From assembly GCF_900142985.1 (NCBI RefSeq), contig NZ_LT670849.1, positions 3,038,001 to 3,102,000 of the forward strand: a stretch of DNA of 64,000 nucleotides, read 5' to 3'. Position 1 is the first letter of the stretch; each line of letters starts with the position of its first letter. The DNA comes from Bradyrhizobium erythrophlei. GTDB taxonomy: Bacteria > Pseudomonadota > Alphaproteobacteria > Rhizobiales > Xanthobacteraceae. A program made the position numbers and the translations under genes. Below the pieces are notes generated by a model. It saw only the letters and a program-made list of their open reading frames with translations. It was not told where the DNA came from and did not search any database. Below, piece by piece: positions 9,458-21,613 of the stretch.

Positions 9458-9755
9458 GTCCTGCCCTCATGAGGTTGTTCAGACCTCATTAACCCGGGTG
9501 TTCGACACTGCGATGCCGCGTGGTCCGGGCGTTTCCGCTGACGACCCGACGTCGCCGTCGGGTTTTCGCGGGACTTTTTCGGGGTCTTTCGTTCTGGCTT
9601 TCCGTCCTCTCTAGCAGAAGGCCGGGCCAAAACAAGAACCCGGGAGGGAACCGGGCTCAAGCCGAGGGCAATCGGCCGGCAGGGGTTTGGGGTCTTACAG
9701 GTGCAGGTGTCGCAGCTCGAAGAATTTTGAGCTGATCTCGGCGGGAGACGCGTTG

Positions 9756-10280
9756 ATGGCGTGGGGGCGTTTGTGTTTGGCGGTGCTTGCAGCCGGGCTG
9801 TCGGGTGTACCGTCGATGGCTGTCGCAGCGGCGAGGGACACCGCGATGACGACCAGCGGCCTGCCCGTTCCGCGTTATGTCAGCCTCAAATCAGATCATG
9901 TGAACGTTCGCGCAGGTCCCACCAAGGACAACGACGTGGCCTGGGTCTATACGCGCTCCGGCCTACCGGTGGAGATCACCGCCGAATTCGAGAACTGGCG
10001 CCGGGTACGCGATTCCGAAGGCGCCGAAGGTTGGGTCTATCACTCGCTGTTGTCCGGCCGCCGCACCGCGGTCATCACCATGAAGAACAAGGACGACCTC
10101 GCCGCGCTCTATGAACGGGCCGATGCGTCAAGCGCCATCAACGCCCGCCTCCAGGCCGGTGTCGTCGCGCAGGTCAAACACTGTGCCGCCGGCTGGTGCC
10201 ACGTTGTGGGCAATGGATTTGACGGCTGGATCGAGCAGCAGCGACTCTGGGGCGTCTACGCCGACGAGAAGGTGGACTGA
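9756..10280 (+). CDS. Exported bacterial SH3-domain protein
   Basis: 174 aa from the ATG at 9756, which follows GGGAGA; the open frame extends upstream but without a better start. The N-terminus MAWGRLCLAVLAAGLSG is a signal peptide. Two SH3-like repeats follow: SLKSDHVNVRAGPTKDN through the WRRVRD and GWVYHSLLSG segment, and a second copy ending WCHVVGNGFDGWIEQQ. Such SH3b domains usually bind peptidoglycan or serve as modules of envelope proteins. The 298 bp before it, shared with the divergent dehydrogenase, show no other gene. Confidence 0.85.
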   Translation: MAWGRLCLAVLAAGLSGVPSMAVAAARDTAMTTSGLPVPRYVSLKSDHVNVRAGPTKDNDVAWVYTRSGLPVEITAEFENWRRVRDSEGAEGWVYHSLLSGRRTAVITMKNKDDLAALYERADASSAINARLQAGVVAQVKHCAAGWCHVVGNGFDGWIEQQRLWGVYADEKVD

Positions 10281-10308
10281 GTTTCGCGGCTGCTCCCGGG
10301 ACAGATTT

Positions 10309-10394
10309 CGTCATGGCCGGGCTTGTCCCGGCCATCCACGTTTTGACGCGAAGGAAGAAAGGCGTGGATGCCCGCGACAAGCGCGGGCATGACG
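10309..10394. repeat. Dispersed palindromic repeat, CGTCATGGCCGGGC family
   Basis: 86-bp element with outer arms beginning CGTCATGGCCGGGCTTGTCC and ending GCGGGCATGACG, and an internal CATCCACG paired with CGTGGATG. A related copy with its own compensated stem bases lies at 23424-23512. It sits between the convergent SH3 and irr genes, where it could aid termination. Confidence 0.8.
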
Positions 10395-10423
10395 GCTGAA
10401 TTTGCCGGGTAGGGGAAAGTAGC

Positions 10424-10915
10424 TCAGCGCTTCTTGCGCAGGCGGACGACCATGTCGATCCGCGCGATCTCGTAGCCCTCGGGCACCTCGGGCATTTTCT
10501 GCAGCACCAGATGCGGGTCCTCGATATCGACCAGCTCGTGGTTGTTCTCGAGATAGAAATGATGGTGCGCCGACACGTTGGTATCGAAATAGGTCTTGGT
10601 GCCGTCGACGCTGACCTGGCGCAGCAGGCCCGCGTCGGTCAATTGATTGAGAGTGTTGTAGACGGTGGCCAGCGACACCGGGACTTTGGCCAGCGTCGCC
10701 TCTTCGTAGAGCATTTCAGCGGTGAGGTGCCGCGCGCCCTTGCCGAACAGGAGCCAACCCAACGCCATGCGCTGGCGGGTCGGCCGCAGGCCGGCCGCTT
10801 GCAGCATTTCGTTGACGTCGTGCCATGGGCAGCCGGTCAAAGCTGGTTCACGGCCGGTCACGCCAGGCTCGGAACCCACTATTTCGTCGTTCAAAGCAGC
10901 ACCGTTGTCGCTCAT
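10424..10915 (-). CDS. irr: Irr, heme-responsive Fur-family iron regulator
   Basis: Global regulator of iron and heme metabolism in alphaproteobacteria; under iron sufficiency it is degraded through interaction with heme at ferrochelatase. From the ATG at 10915 it is 163 aa and places Cys29 in the heme regulatory motif GCPWHDV, the size and position known for Bradyrhizobium Irr, so this start is preferred over an upstream TTG at 10939. The second heme site, a run of three His (SAHHHFYLENNHE), is present. The DNA-binding domain includes LRPTRQRMALGWLLF. Adjacent to fabA in divergent orientation, as in other rhizobia. Confidence 0.97.
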   Translation of the reverse strand: MSDNGAALNDEIVGSEPGVTGREPALTGCPWHDVNEMLQAAGLRPTRQRMALGWLLFGKGARHLTAEMLYEEATLAKVPVSLATVYNTLNQLTDAGLLRQVSVDGTKTYFDTNVSAHHHFYLENNHELVDIEDPHLVLQKMPEVPEGYEIARIDMVVRLRKKR

Positions 10916-10944
10916 TTCCACGTCAGACTCTGCAAACAACCTCG

Positions 10945-10961
10945 ATATTCCAAGGGAATAT
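10945..10961. promoter_or_regulatory. Palindrome upstream of irr, candidate metal-regulator operator
   Basis: Perfect dyad ATATTCC-N3-GGAATAT, 29 bp upstream of the irr start. Its 7-3-7 geometry is like the iron control element bound by Irr (TTTAGAA-N3-TTCTAAA), but the arm bases differ. Autoregulation by Irr or control by Fur/Mur are both possible; no experiment supports either for this sequence. Confidence 0.45.
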
Positions 10962-11059
10962 AGGGAGGATCGGCATTAGATGCAAGTTTTTCGCAACTAG
11001 AACGCCCCCAAAGCATGAAGAGTTAAGCCTGCGGCGGGCAGGAAGCGGCTAATTGCCCG

Positions 11060-11134
11060 CTAGTGTCCCGATTCCGAAGTTCGTATGATCTTGCGGACCC
11101 ACGTTTACGAACTTCGGAATCGAAAGGACACTAG
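11060..11134. repeat. CTAG-bounded palindromic element A1
   Basis: 75 bp. The ends CTAGTGTCC and GGACACTAG are perfect complements, and the inner arms (17 bp, starting CGATTCCGAAG) are also perfect complements around a 20-nt loop. The two stem blocks are separated on the right side only by an unpaired AAA. Exactly 13 nt (CCAAGTTATTAAT) separate it from A2, which has the same architecture in inverted orientation. Confidence 0.9.
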
Positions 11135-11147
11135 CCAAGTTATTAAT

Positions 11148-11228
11148 CTAGTGTGGCTTTTTGGTTCAGAAGTCCGCATGGAGAACGCGCGGCAATGGTG
11201 ATGCGAACTTCTGAACCCGCCACACCGG
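11148..11228. repeat. CTAG-bounded palindromic element A2
   Basis: 81 bp, starting CTAGTGTGGC. The stem blocks GTGTGGC with GCCACAC and GGTTCAGAAGT with ACTTCTGAACC are separated on the left by unpaired TTTT(T), mirroring A1. The terminal CTAG on the right has decayed to CCGG. Arm and loop sequences differ from A1, so the conserved property is the architecture. Confidence 0.85.
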
Positions 11229-11427
11229 TCCGCTTTGCCACCTCCATCCCCTGTGATAGAGAGCGCGAACCTCGGTTGACCCCGGATAGTTATAGGAAAA
11301 GCCCGCTGCCGCAGGGTTCCCGACCTGCGCAGTTAAGGGCCAGATTGGCCTAACGGACGTCGGATTCCGCCATCGCGGACCGTGCGCCCCGGATGCCTCC
11401 ATCGGGATTTTTGACAAGGCTGGCACC
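11229..11427. other. fabA upstream region
   Basis: About 200 bp between element A2 and the fabA start. It should hold the fabA-fabB-fabV promoter. A TTGACC near 11277 is -35-like but has no well-spaced -10 match. No small gene is convincing here. Confidence 0.4.
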
Positions 11428-11958
11428 ATGCTGGATCGGCGCAGCGGTTATGAATATGAGGATCTGCTGGCATGTGCCCGCGGTGAGCTGTTTGGTCCCG
11501 GCAATGCCCAGTTGCCGCTGCCGCCGATGCTGATGTTCGACCGCATCACCGACATCAGCGAGACCGGCGGGGAATTCGGCAAGGGACTGATCCGCGCCGA
11601 GCTCGACGTCAAATCCGACCTCTGGTTTTTCGGCTGCCATTTCAAGAATGATCCGGTCATGCCGGGCTGCCTTGGCTTGGATGCGATGTGGCAGATGGTT
11701 GGCTTCTACCTCGGCTGGGTCGGCGGCGAGGGCCGCGGCCGAGCGCTGGGTCTTGGCGAACTGAAGCTGGCTGGCCAGGTGCTGCCGAATGTCCGGAAGG
11801 TTGTGTACAATATCGACATCAAGCGCGTGATGCGGATGAAGCTCTGGCTTGGCATTGCGGACGGCTGGCTTTCCATGGATGACGAGATTATCTATCGCGC
11901 CAAGGACCTGAAGGTCGGCCTGTTCAAGCAGGACGCCGCATTGCAGCAGACGGTGTGA
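11428..11958 (+). CDS. fabA: FabA, 3-hydroxydecanoyl-ACP dehydratase/isomerase
   Basis: 176-aa bifunctional dehydratase and trans-2/cis-3-decenoyl-ACP isomerase of anaerobic unsaturated fatty acid synthesis. The hot-dog active site is visible: catalytic His in [14 protein letters not shown] and Asp in [18 protein letters not shown] and the [17 protein letters not shown] segment are typical. First gene of fabA-fabB-fabV, with 80 bp to fabB. Being next to irr may reflect shared iron- or stress-linked history, but no shared promoter is visible because they are divergent and more than 500 bp apart. Confidence 0.98.
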   Translation: MLDRRSGYEYEDLLACARGELFGPGNAQLPLPPMLMFDRITDISETGGEFGKGLIRAELDVKSDLWFFGCHFKNDPVMPGCLGLDAMWQMVGFYLGWVGGEGRGRALGLGELKLAGQVLPNVRKVVYNIDIKRVMRMKLWLGIADGWLSMDDEIIYRAKDLKVGLFKQDAALQQTV

Positions 11959-12038
11959 ACTTTTCACGGGCTTGAAGCGACTCTGGTTAGTCACGAGCGT
12001 TACGAAACGAAAGAAGAGAAAGATAAGGTGAGGCGATC

Positions 12039-13262
12039 ATGAGGCGGGTTGTGATCACGGGGATGGGCATCGTCTCGTCGATCGGAAACAACACCCAGGA
12101 AGTGCTGTCGAGCCTGCACGAGGCCCGCTCGGGAATCTCGCGCGCGGAGAAATACGCCGAGATGGGCTTCCGCTCGCAGGTGCAGGGTGCGCCGACGCTC
12201 GATCCGGCCGGCGTGATCGATCGGCGCGCGATGCGTTTTCTCGCCGAGGGTGCTGCCTGGAATCACGTTGCGATGGAGCAGGCGATCCAGGACGCAGGCC
12301 TCGAACCTTCCGACGTCTCCAATATTCGCACCGGCATCATCATGGGCTCGGGCGGTCCTTCGGCGCGCACGATCGTGGAAGCGGCCGACACCACCCGAAC
12401 CAAGGGGCCCAAGCGCGTCGGTCCGTTCGCGGTGCCGAAGGCGATGTCCTCGACCGCGTCCGCAACCCTTGCTACCTGGTTCAAGATCAAGGGCGTCAAC
12501 TATTCGATCTCGTCGGCCTGTGCGACCTCCAATCACTGTATCGGCAACGCCTACGAGACCATCCAGATCGGCAAGCAGGATGTGATCTTCGCCGGCGGCT
12601 GCGAAGAGCTCGACTGGAGCCTGTCAGTGCTGTTCGATGCGATGGGCGCGATGTCGTCGAAATACAACGATACCCCTTCGACCGCCTCGCGGCCCTACGA
12701 CGTCAGCCGCGACGGCTTCGTCATCGCCGGCGGCGCCGGCGTGGTGGTGCTGGAAGAGCTCGAGCATGCCAAGGCGCGCGGTGCGCGTATCTACGGAGAA
12801 ATCGTCGGCTATGGCGCCACGTCGGACGGCTACGACATGGTCGCACCATCGGGGGAAGGCGCCGAGCGCTGCATGCGGATGGCGATGTCCACGGTCGACA
12901 CCAAGATCGACTACATCAATCCCCACGCCACTTCGACGCCAGCGGGCGACCCTCCGGAGATCGAGGCAATCCGCAGGGTATTCGGCACCGGCGACAAGTG
13001 TCCGCCGATTTCCGCCACCAAGGCGCTCACCGGTCATTCGCTGGGCGCAACCGGCGTGCAGGAAGCGATCTATTCGCTTTTGATGATGAACAACGGTTTC
13101 ATCTGCGAGAGCGCCCATATCACCGAGCTCGATCCGGTCTTTGCCGATATGCCGATCGTGCGCAAACGGATCGACAACGCCAAACTCGGTACGGTCCTGT
13201 CGAATTCCTTCGGTTTCGGCGGCACCAACGCGACGCTGGTGTTCAAGCGGCTGGACGCTTGA
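12039..13262 (+). CDS. fabB: FabB, 3-oxoacyl-ACP synthase I
   Basis: 407-aa condensing enzyme that elongates the cis-3-decenoyl-ACP made by FabA. The Cys-His-His triad is complete: [27 protein letters not shown] and [14 protein letters not shown]. The C-terminal [14 protein letters not shown] loop is present. The start follows AAGGTGAGG. It sits between fabA and fabV in one transcription direction, which supports co-transcription. Confidence 0.98.
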   Translation: MRRVVITGMGIVSSIGNNTQEVLSSLHEARSGISRAEKYAEMGFRSQVQGAPTLDPAGVIDRRAMRFLAEGAAWNHVAMEQAIQDAGLEPSDVSNIRTGIIMGSGGPSARTIVEAADTTRTKGPKRVGPFAVPKAMSSTASATLATWFKIKGVNYSISSACATSNHCIGNAYETIQIGKQDVIFAGGCEELDWSLSVLFDAMGAMSSKYNDTPSTASRPYDVSRDGFVIAGGAGVVVLEELEHAKARGARIYGEIVGYGATSDGYDMVAPSGEGAERCMRMAMSTVDTKIDYINPHATSTPAGDPPEIEAIRRVFGTGDKCPPISATKALTGHSLGATGVQEAIYSLLMMNNGFICESAHITELDPVFADMPIVRKRIDNAKLGTVLSNSFGFGGTNATLVFKRLDA

Positions 13263-13322
13263 TATCGTCCTGATCGATCGCAGCAGGCTGGCGATTTTAC
13301 GATTATCCGAAACGGAGTGGGC

Positions 13323-14495
13323 ATGATTATCGAACCGCGCGTGCGAGGCTTTATCTGCACGACGGCGCATCCGGTCGGTTGCCTCCGAAATGTCCGCGAC
13401 CAGATCGCTTATGTTCTGAGTAAGGGGGCCATTGCTGAGTGCCCCAAGCGCGTTGCCGTGCTCGGATGTTCGACGGGCTACGGTCTTGCGAGCCGCATCG
13501 TCGCGACCTTCGCCGGTGGCGCGGAGACCATCGGCGTGTCGCTGGAGCGCGAGCCGACGGCCAATCGGACGGCCAGCGCCGGCTGGTACAACAATCGCGC
13601 ATTCGAGATCGAAGCCGGGAAGATCGGACGATCGCCGCTCACGCTGGAGGGCGATGCGTTCTCCGATGAGATGAAGAAGAACTTCATCGAGCGCGTGCGC
13701 GAAAAATTCGGACAGCTGGACATGCTGGTTTACAGCATGGCCGCTCCGGTCCGCACCGATCCGCAAACCGGCAAGACCTATCGTTCGGCGATCAAGCCGC
13801 TCGGGTCGCCGGTCGACATCAAGACCCTCAACACGGAAACCGGCGAGGTGTTCGAGACCACCATTACGCCGGCGAGTGAGGATGAAGCGGCCGCGACGGT
13901 TGCGGTGATGGGCGGCGAGGATTGGAAGCGCTGGGTCGACCAGCTTGCGGACGCCGGCGTCCTGGCCCCGGGTTTCCGAACGCTCAACTACACCTATATC
14001 GGCAGCGAACTGACCTGGCCGATCTACTGGAACGGCACTCTGGGTCGCGCCAAGGTCGATCTTGATCGCAAGGCGGAAGAGATCCGGGGTCGGCTCGGCC
14101 CGGATGCGGCCCGCGTGGTCGCGCTGAAGGCCGTGGTCACCCAGGCGAGCTCGGCCATTCCGGTGGTGCCGCTCTATGGAACGGTGCTGTTCAAGGTGAT
14201 GAAACAACTCGGGCTTCACGAAGGGTGCATCGAACAGATCGATCGGCTGTTCCGGACTCGCCTTGGCAAGCATGCCGAAGTCGACGATGCGCTGCGCCTG
14301 CGGCTCGACGATTGGGAGCTGTCGCCCAAGGTGCAGGCCGAGGTGTCGCGGCGATGGCCGCTGCTCTCCACGGAAACCCTCGGTGAATTGGCCGACCTTG
14401 CCGAATACAAGAGCCAATTTCTACGCTTGTTCGGATTTGGCATCGACGGCGTCGATTACGCGCAGGACATCGATCCGCGCATCGTCCCGGGTTAA
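13323..14495 (+). CDS. fabV: FabV-type enoyl-ACP reductase
   Basis: 390-aa NADH-dependent reductase completing the elongation cycle. The N-terminus MIIEPRVRGFICTTAHPVG, the dinucleotide motif LGCSTGYGLASRI and the active-site Tyr-X8-Lys (Tyr of PIYWNGTLGRAK) are FabV hallmarks; FabI is only about 260-270 aa with Tyr-X6-Lys. The ATG at 13323 follows ACGGAG by 5 nt and gives the normal FabV N-terminus; a GTG six bases upstream is less likely. In Sinorhizobium the gene at this place after fabA-fabB is a fabI, so the reductase type has been exchanged. FabV enzymes are typically insensitive to triclosan. Confidence 0.95.
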   Translation: MIIEPRVRGFICTTAHPVGCLRNVRDQIAYVLSKGAIAECPKRVAVLGCSTGYGLASRIVATFAGGAETIGVSLEREPTANRTASAGWYNNRAFEIEAGKIGRSPLTLEGDAFSDEMKKNFIERVREKFGQLDMLVYSMAAPVRTDPQTGKTYRSAIKPLGSPVDIKTLNTETGEVFETTITPASEDEAAATVAVMGGEDWKRWVDQLADAGVLAPGFRTLNYTYIGSELTWPIYWNGTLGRAKVDLDRKAEEIRGRLGPDAARVVALKAVVTQASSAIPVVPLYGTVLFKVMKQLGLHEGCIEQIDRLFRTRLGKHAEVDDALRLRLDDWELSPKVQAEVSRRWPLLSTETLGELADLAEYKSQFLRLFGFGIDGVDYAQDIDPRIVPG

Positions 14496-14501
14496 ATCGC
14501 T

Positions 14502-15098
14502 CTATCCCATGACCAGCGCACCGGCGCGCTGGAACGCCGGCCTGCCTGCGCAGGCGTCGAGGTAGCGGTCGAACGACGGGCGGCTCGGCACCATCTTGAA
14601 CAGCCTGACCGCGAAATTCAGTCCCGAGCCGATCACGATGTCGGCGGCGGAAAAATTCTCGCCGAGTATCCACGAGCCCTTTTGAAGCGCGGCATCGAGC
14701 ACGTCGTAGACGCGTTGTGCGTCGCCCCAGCCGGCGGCAACCGGATTCAACTCGAGCTTGGTGGCGACCTGCACCATGGCCGGCTCCATGCAGCCTGGTC
14801 CGAAGAACAGCCAGTAGTAATATCTCGCGCGCAAGGGATCGCCGACAGGCGGCGCCAGCTTGGCTTGCGGATAGCGCTCGGCAACGTAGGCGCAGATCGC
14901 AGCCGCTTCGGCGAGCGTCGTTTCGCCATCCTGGATCGCCGGCACCTTGCCCATCGGATTGACGGCGAGATATTCCGGCGTCTTCTGCGCGCCCTTGCTG
15001 ATGTCAGTCAGCACGCCTTCATAAGGCTCGCCCGTCTCTTCCATCAGCCAGAGTGCGGAAAACGACCGCGATCGCGGCGACCAATAGAGTTTCATCAT
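14502..15098 (-). CDS. Glutathione S-transferase family protein
   Basis: 198 aa. The N-terminal thioredoxin-like domain contains KLYWSPRSRSFSALW and the cis-Pro/glutathione-binding segment VNPMGKVPAIQDG followed by LAEAAAICAYVAERYP. The C-terminal helical domain carries the N-capping motif FSAADIVIGSGL. Typical beta-class-like bacterial GST. Two adjacent ATGs (15098, 15095) cannot be told apart; GGGAG lies upstream. Convergent with fabV, 6 bp between stops. Substrate unknown. Confidence 0.92.
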   Translation of the reverse strand: MMKLYWSPRSRSFSALWLMEETGEPYEGVLTDISKGAQKTPEYLAVNPMGKVPAIQDGETTLAEAAAICAYVAERYPQAKLAPPVGDPLRARYYYWLFFGPGCMEPAMVQVATKLELNPVAAGWGDAQRVYDVLDAALQKGSWILGENFSAADIVIGSGLNFAVRLFKMVPSRPSFDRYLDACAGRPAFQRAGALVMG

Positions 15099-15181
15099 GA
15101 CGGACGTCTCCCTTTTGCCGAGTTGCGTCTACCTTCCAGCACACTGCGAGTATCCGGCCGGCGAATGGATTTTTCGTGACA

Positions 15182-15280
15182 CTATTCCTTGAAGTAGGCA
15201 GGAAGCCAATTGTCCAGTCGCTCGGTCAGGAGATTACGAATGCCGTCGCGCAGTATCACGCTTTTCGCCGCTTCTTGCAC
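15182..15280 (-). CDS. Possible small ORF or gene remnant, 32 aa
   Basis: Reading the minus strand from a GTG at 15280 (preceded by GGGA) gives VQEAAKSVILRDGIRNLLT and so on, ending NWLPAYFKE. It is short, with no recognised family, and might be the tail of a degraded gene since the frame is also open upstream into the GNAT 3' end. It is listed because composition looks protein-like and nothing else occupies this gap. Confidence 0.25.
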   Translation of the reverse strand: MQEAAKSVILRDGIRNLLTERLDNWLPAYFKE

Positions 15281-15306
15281 GACGTCCCGGCAAGACGGTC
15301 GATGTG

Positions 15307-15768
15307 CTATATCGCTTTCTTCCACCGGTAATATTTCATCATGCGCCCCATCGCGGGCTCCAGGGCTTCGCGCTCGTACACGAAACCCTCGCGCTCATAC
15401 CAGCGCCACGCCTTTTCATTTTCACGCACGCAGCGCAGCCAGATTTCGTCGGGCAAAACTATCCGCGTAAAGGCAAGGAGCTGCCGGCCGATCGAACACC
15501 CCTGATGCTCCGGCGCAACGAACAGCATATCCAGATACATCATCGGAATATTGATCGCCAGCATGGCTGCCAGCCTGCCTCCGTCGTCCGCGACGAACAG
15601 GCTCCAGCCGTTTTCGACCTCGCGATAAACGCGGTCGCGAAGTTTGGTCAGCAACGCCTCGCTCGCGGTGTCGAGCCCGGTGGAGACCCAGCTCTCCATC
15701 CAGATACGGGCGACTTCGTCGTACTCGTCCGGACGGGCCGGGCGAATGACCGGATATGATGTCGTCAT
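15307..15768 (-). CDS. GNAT-family N-acetyltransferase
   Basis: 153 aa from the ATG at 15768 (MTTSYPVIRPARPDEYDE). The open frame is longer upstream, but that part antisenses the LysR gene and is not protein-like. GNAT features are MMYLDMLFVAPEHQGCSIG (motif A, acetyl-CoA pyrophosphate loop in a degenerate form) and ENEKAWRWYEREGF near the C-terminus. It starts 5 bp after the oxyR stop on the same strand, suggesting co-transcription with oxyR. Acceptor unknown. Confidence 0.88.
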   Translation of the reverse strand: MTTSYPVIRPARPDEYDEVARIWMESWVSTGLDTASEALLTKLRDRVYREVENGWSLFVADDGGRLAAMLAINIPMMYLDMLFVAPEHQGCSIGRQLLAFTRIVLPDEIWLRCVRENEKAWRWYEREGFVYEREALEPAMGRMMKYYRWKKAI

Positions 15769-15773
15769 AACCT

Positions 15774-16706
15774 CTATGCCGTGATGCCACGCAGGGCCGG
15801 CTCGGTTGCCGGACGGTGACGCATCTTGCCAGCCGACAGGCACACAGCCTCCGAGATCTGCTCGAGCTGGCGCGCCAAGGGACTGCTCTTGCGCCAGACC
15901 ATGCCGATGGTGCGTGAAGGTTGCGGGTTCTTGAAACGCGCGAGCGAAACGGGGGCCGAGCGGGTTTCGACTTCCACCGCCATCTCCGGGATCAGCGTCA
16001 CGCCGATCCCGGCACCGACCATCTGCACCAGCGTCGACAGCGAGCTGGCGTCGAGCACCTCGCGTGGCGCCTGCATGTTGCAGAACGACAGCGCTTGATC
16101 GCGGAAGCAATGGCCCTCTTCCAGCAACAGCAGCTTCATCTCGCGCAAGGTTTCCCGGTTCGGCGTCGGCATGCCCTCTTGGTCGCCGGGCCGCACAAGC
16201 AGGAAGTTCTCCTTGAACAAGGCGATCTCGGTCAGCGATGGCTCGGAAACCGGCAGCGCCACAATGGCGGTGTCGAGCCGGCCTTCGGCAACTTCCTTGA
16301 TCAGCTTCGGGGTCAGCGTTTCGCGAACGTGGATGTCGAGTTCGGGATGCATGCGTGCGAGGTTCTCGATGATCTTGGGCAGCAAATAGGGCGCGATCGT
16401 CGGGATCATGCCGACGCGCAACCGCCCGGCGAGCCGGTCGCGCGAGGCGCGGGCGAAATCGCCGAGTTCGTCGACCGAGCGCAGGATGTCGCGGACACGC
16501 TGAAGCAGTTCTTCGCCAAATGTCGTGAGCGCCACCTGCCGCGCGCCGCGCTCCAGCAGTGCACCGCCGAGCGCTACTTCCATTTCCTTGATTTGCATCG
16601 ACAAAGCCGGTTGCGAGATCGAACAGGCCTCGGCCGCGCGGCCAAAATGGCCATGACGCACCAGTGCATCGAAGTAGCGGAGCTGCCGCAGAGTAATGTT
16701 GATCAT
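15774..16706 (-). CDS. oxyR: OxyR-type LysR peroxide sensor
   Basis: 310-aa LTTR controlling the peroxide response. The redox cysteines match OxyR: EEGHCFRDQALSFC aligns with the Cys199-Cys208 segment of E. coli OxyR. Winged helix at the N-terminus (RQLRYFDALVRHGHFGRAAE). Divergent from katG, its classical target. An earlier ATG at 16730 has an AGGA upstream, but that sequence belongs to the OxyR-type site at 16729-16765, so the ATG at 16706 is preferred, giving a length close to E. coli OxyR (305 aa). Confidence 0.95.
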   Translation of the reverse strand: MINITLRQLRYFDALVRHGHFGRAAEACSISQPALSMQIKEMEVALGGALLERGARQVALTTFGEELLQRVRDILRSVDELGDFARASRDRLAGRLRVGMIPTIAPYLLPKIIENLARMHPELDIHVRETLTPKLIKEVAEGRLDTAIVALPVSEPSLTEIALFKENFLLVRPGDQEGMPTPNRETLREMKLLLLEEGHCFRDQALSFCNMQAPREVLDASSLSTLVQMVGAGIGVTLIPEMAVEVETRSAPVSLARFKNPQPSRTIGMVWRKSSPLARQLEQISEAVCLSAGKMRHRPATEPALRGITA

Positions 16707-16728
16707 GAGGCGCCGATCATGTTGGATC

Positions 16729-16765
16729 ATCAGATTATCCTATCGTTGTCATCATTATTCTCTAT
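16729..16765. promoter_or_regulatory. OxyR-type tetranucleotide array between oxyR and katG
   Basis: The plus strand reads ATCA-N7-CTAT-N7-ATCA-N7-CTAT with exact 11-bp periodicity, matching the geometry of the OxyR site (ATAG-N7-CTAT-N7-ATAG-N7-CTAT); both CTAT quarters are perfect. Immediately downstream TTTTAC (16765-16770) and TAGATT (16789-16794) are 18 bp apart and could be the katG -35 and -10, so bound OxyR would abut the polymerase. OxyR binding is inferred from geometry and the flanking genes. Confidence 0.75.
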
Positions 16766-16817
16766 TTTACCTGATGAAAAGAGCTGCGTAGATTGGCGGC
16801 TCGCCAGCCACCCCTGA

Positions 16818-19001
<2,184 letters not shown>

Positions 19002-19021
19002 GCTCGGGCGAACACCAAAAC

Positions 19022-19050
19022 AAAAGGGCGGCTGAAAAGCCGCCCTTTTT
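19022..19050 (+). terminator. Rho-independent terminator after katG
   Basis: Perfect 12-bp stem (AAAAGGGCGGCT pairing with AGCCGCCCTTTT) with a GAAA tetraloop, followed by T residues. Since the stem starts with an A-run it can also work for the convergent pnp transcript. Confidence 0.9.
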
Positions 19051-19074
19051 CATTTGCCGTTGATGGTTTGGCGA

Positions 19075-21225
<2,151 letters not shown>

Positions 21226-21571
21226 AGCAATCTTCTTTCATGTGTTTACGAAAGAAGAGACGCCATTAAACAAAAAACCATGCGCAAGATGGCGGGATGC
21301 TGCGCGCGTTGCCGCGTCAGCATCCGGCGATCCTGCCATGGTTTCTGGTTTTAGGATGGCGTCCATCCTTTCGCGTAGGTCACGGGCACCTTGCCCGTTT
21401 TGCCCAGCGAGCCGGATTGCTGCTGGACGTTCGTGTTTGAGCGCGATCCTGCGGGAAACCATTTCCCGTCTTTTTGGATCTTGCCCGACGACACAACGGC
21501 TTCTGCCGCGTGCCCTTGTCGCATCATCGGTTCCGATAAGCCGAACAAACCGGCACTCGAATCGATCATGC
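21226..21571. other. rpsO-pnp intergenic region with a possible small ORF
   Basis: About 345 bp. It should hold a pnp promoter and 5' leader. On the minus strand 21351-21569 reads as a 72-aa frame (start MIDSSAGLFG, end VPVTYAKGWTPS) with moderate third-position GC but no ribosome-binding site and no recognised family, so I do not call it a gene. Closer to pnp a long imperfect hairpin (CCATG with CATGG outer arms) ends in TTTTTTG. Confidence 0.3.
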
Positions 21572-21597
21572 AAAAACGCGCGTCAAACGACGCGCGC
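21572..21597 (-). terminator. Terminator-like hairpin after rpsO
   Basis: On the minus strand an 8-bp GC-rich stem (CGCGCGTC pairing with GACGCGCG) with a GTTT loop is followed by TTTTT, 17 nt past the rpsO stop. It probably ends part of the upstream operon transcripts before pnp. Confidence 0.75.
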
Positions 21598-21613
21598 GTA
21601 CTTCACTAAAAGC

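Noticed and set aside
12624..14417. 597-aa minus-strand frame opposite fabB and fabV
   Set aside because: Shadow of two well-supported genes; composition typical of antisense frames.
21351..21569. 72-aa ORF between rpsO and pnp as a gene
   Set aside because: No ribosome-binding site, it starts right after a terminator, and no family is recognisable; kept only as a remark in the intergenic entry.
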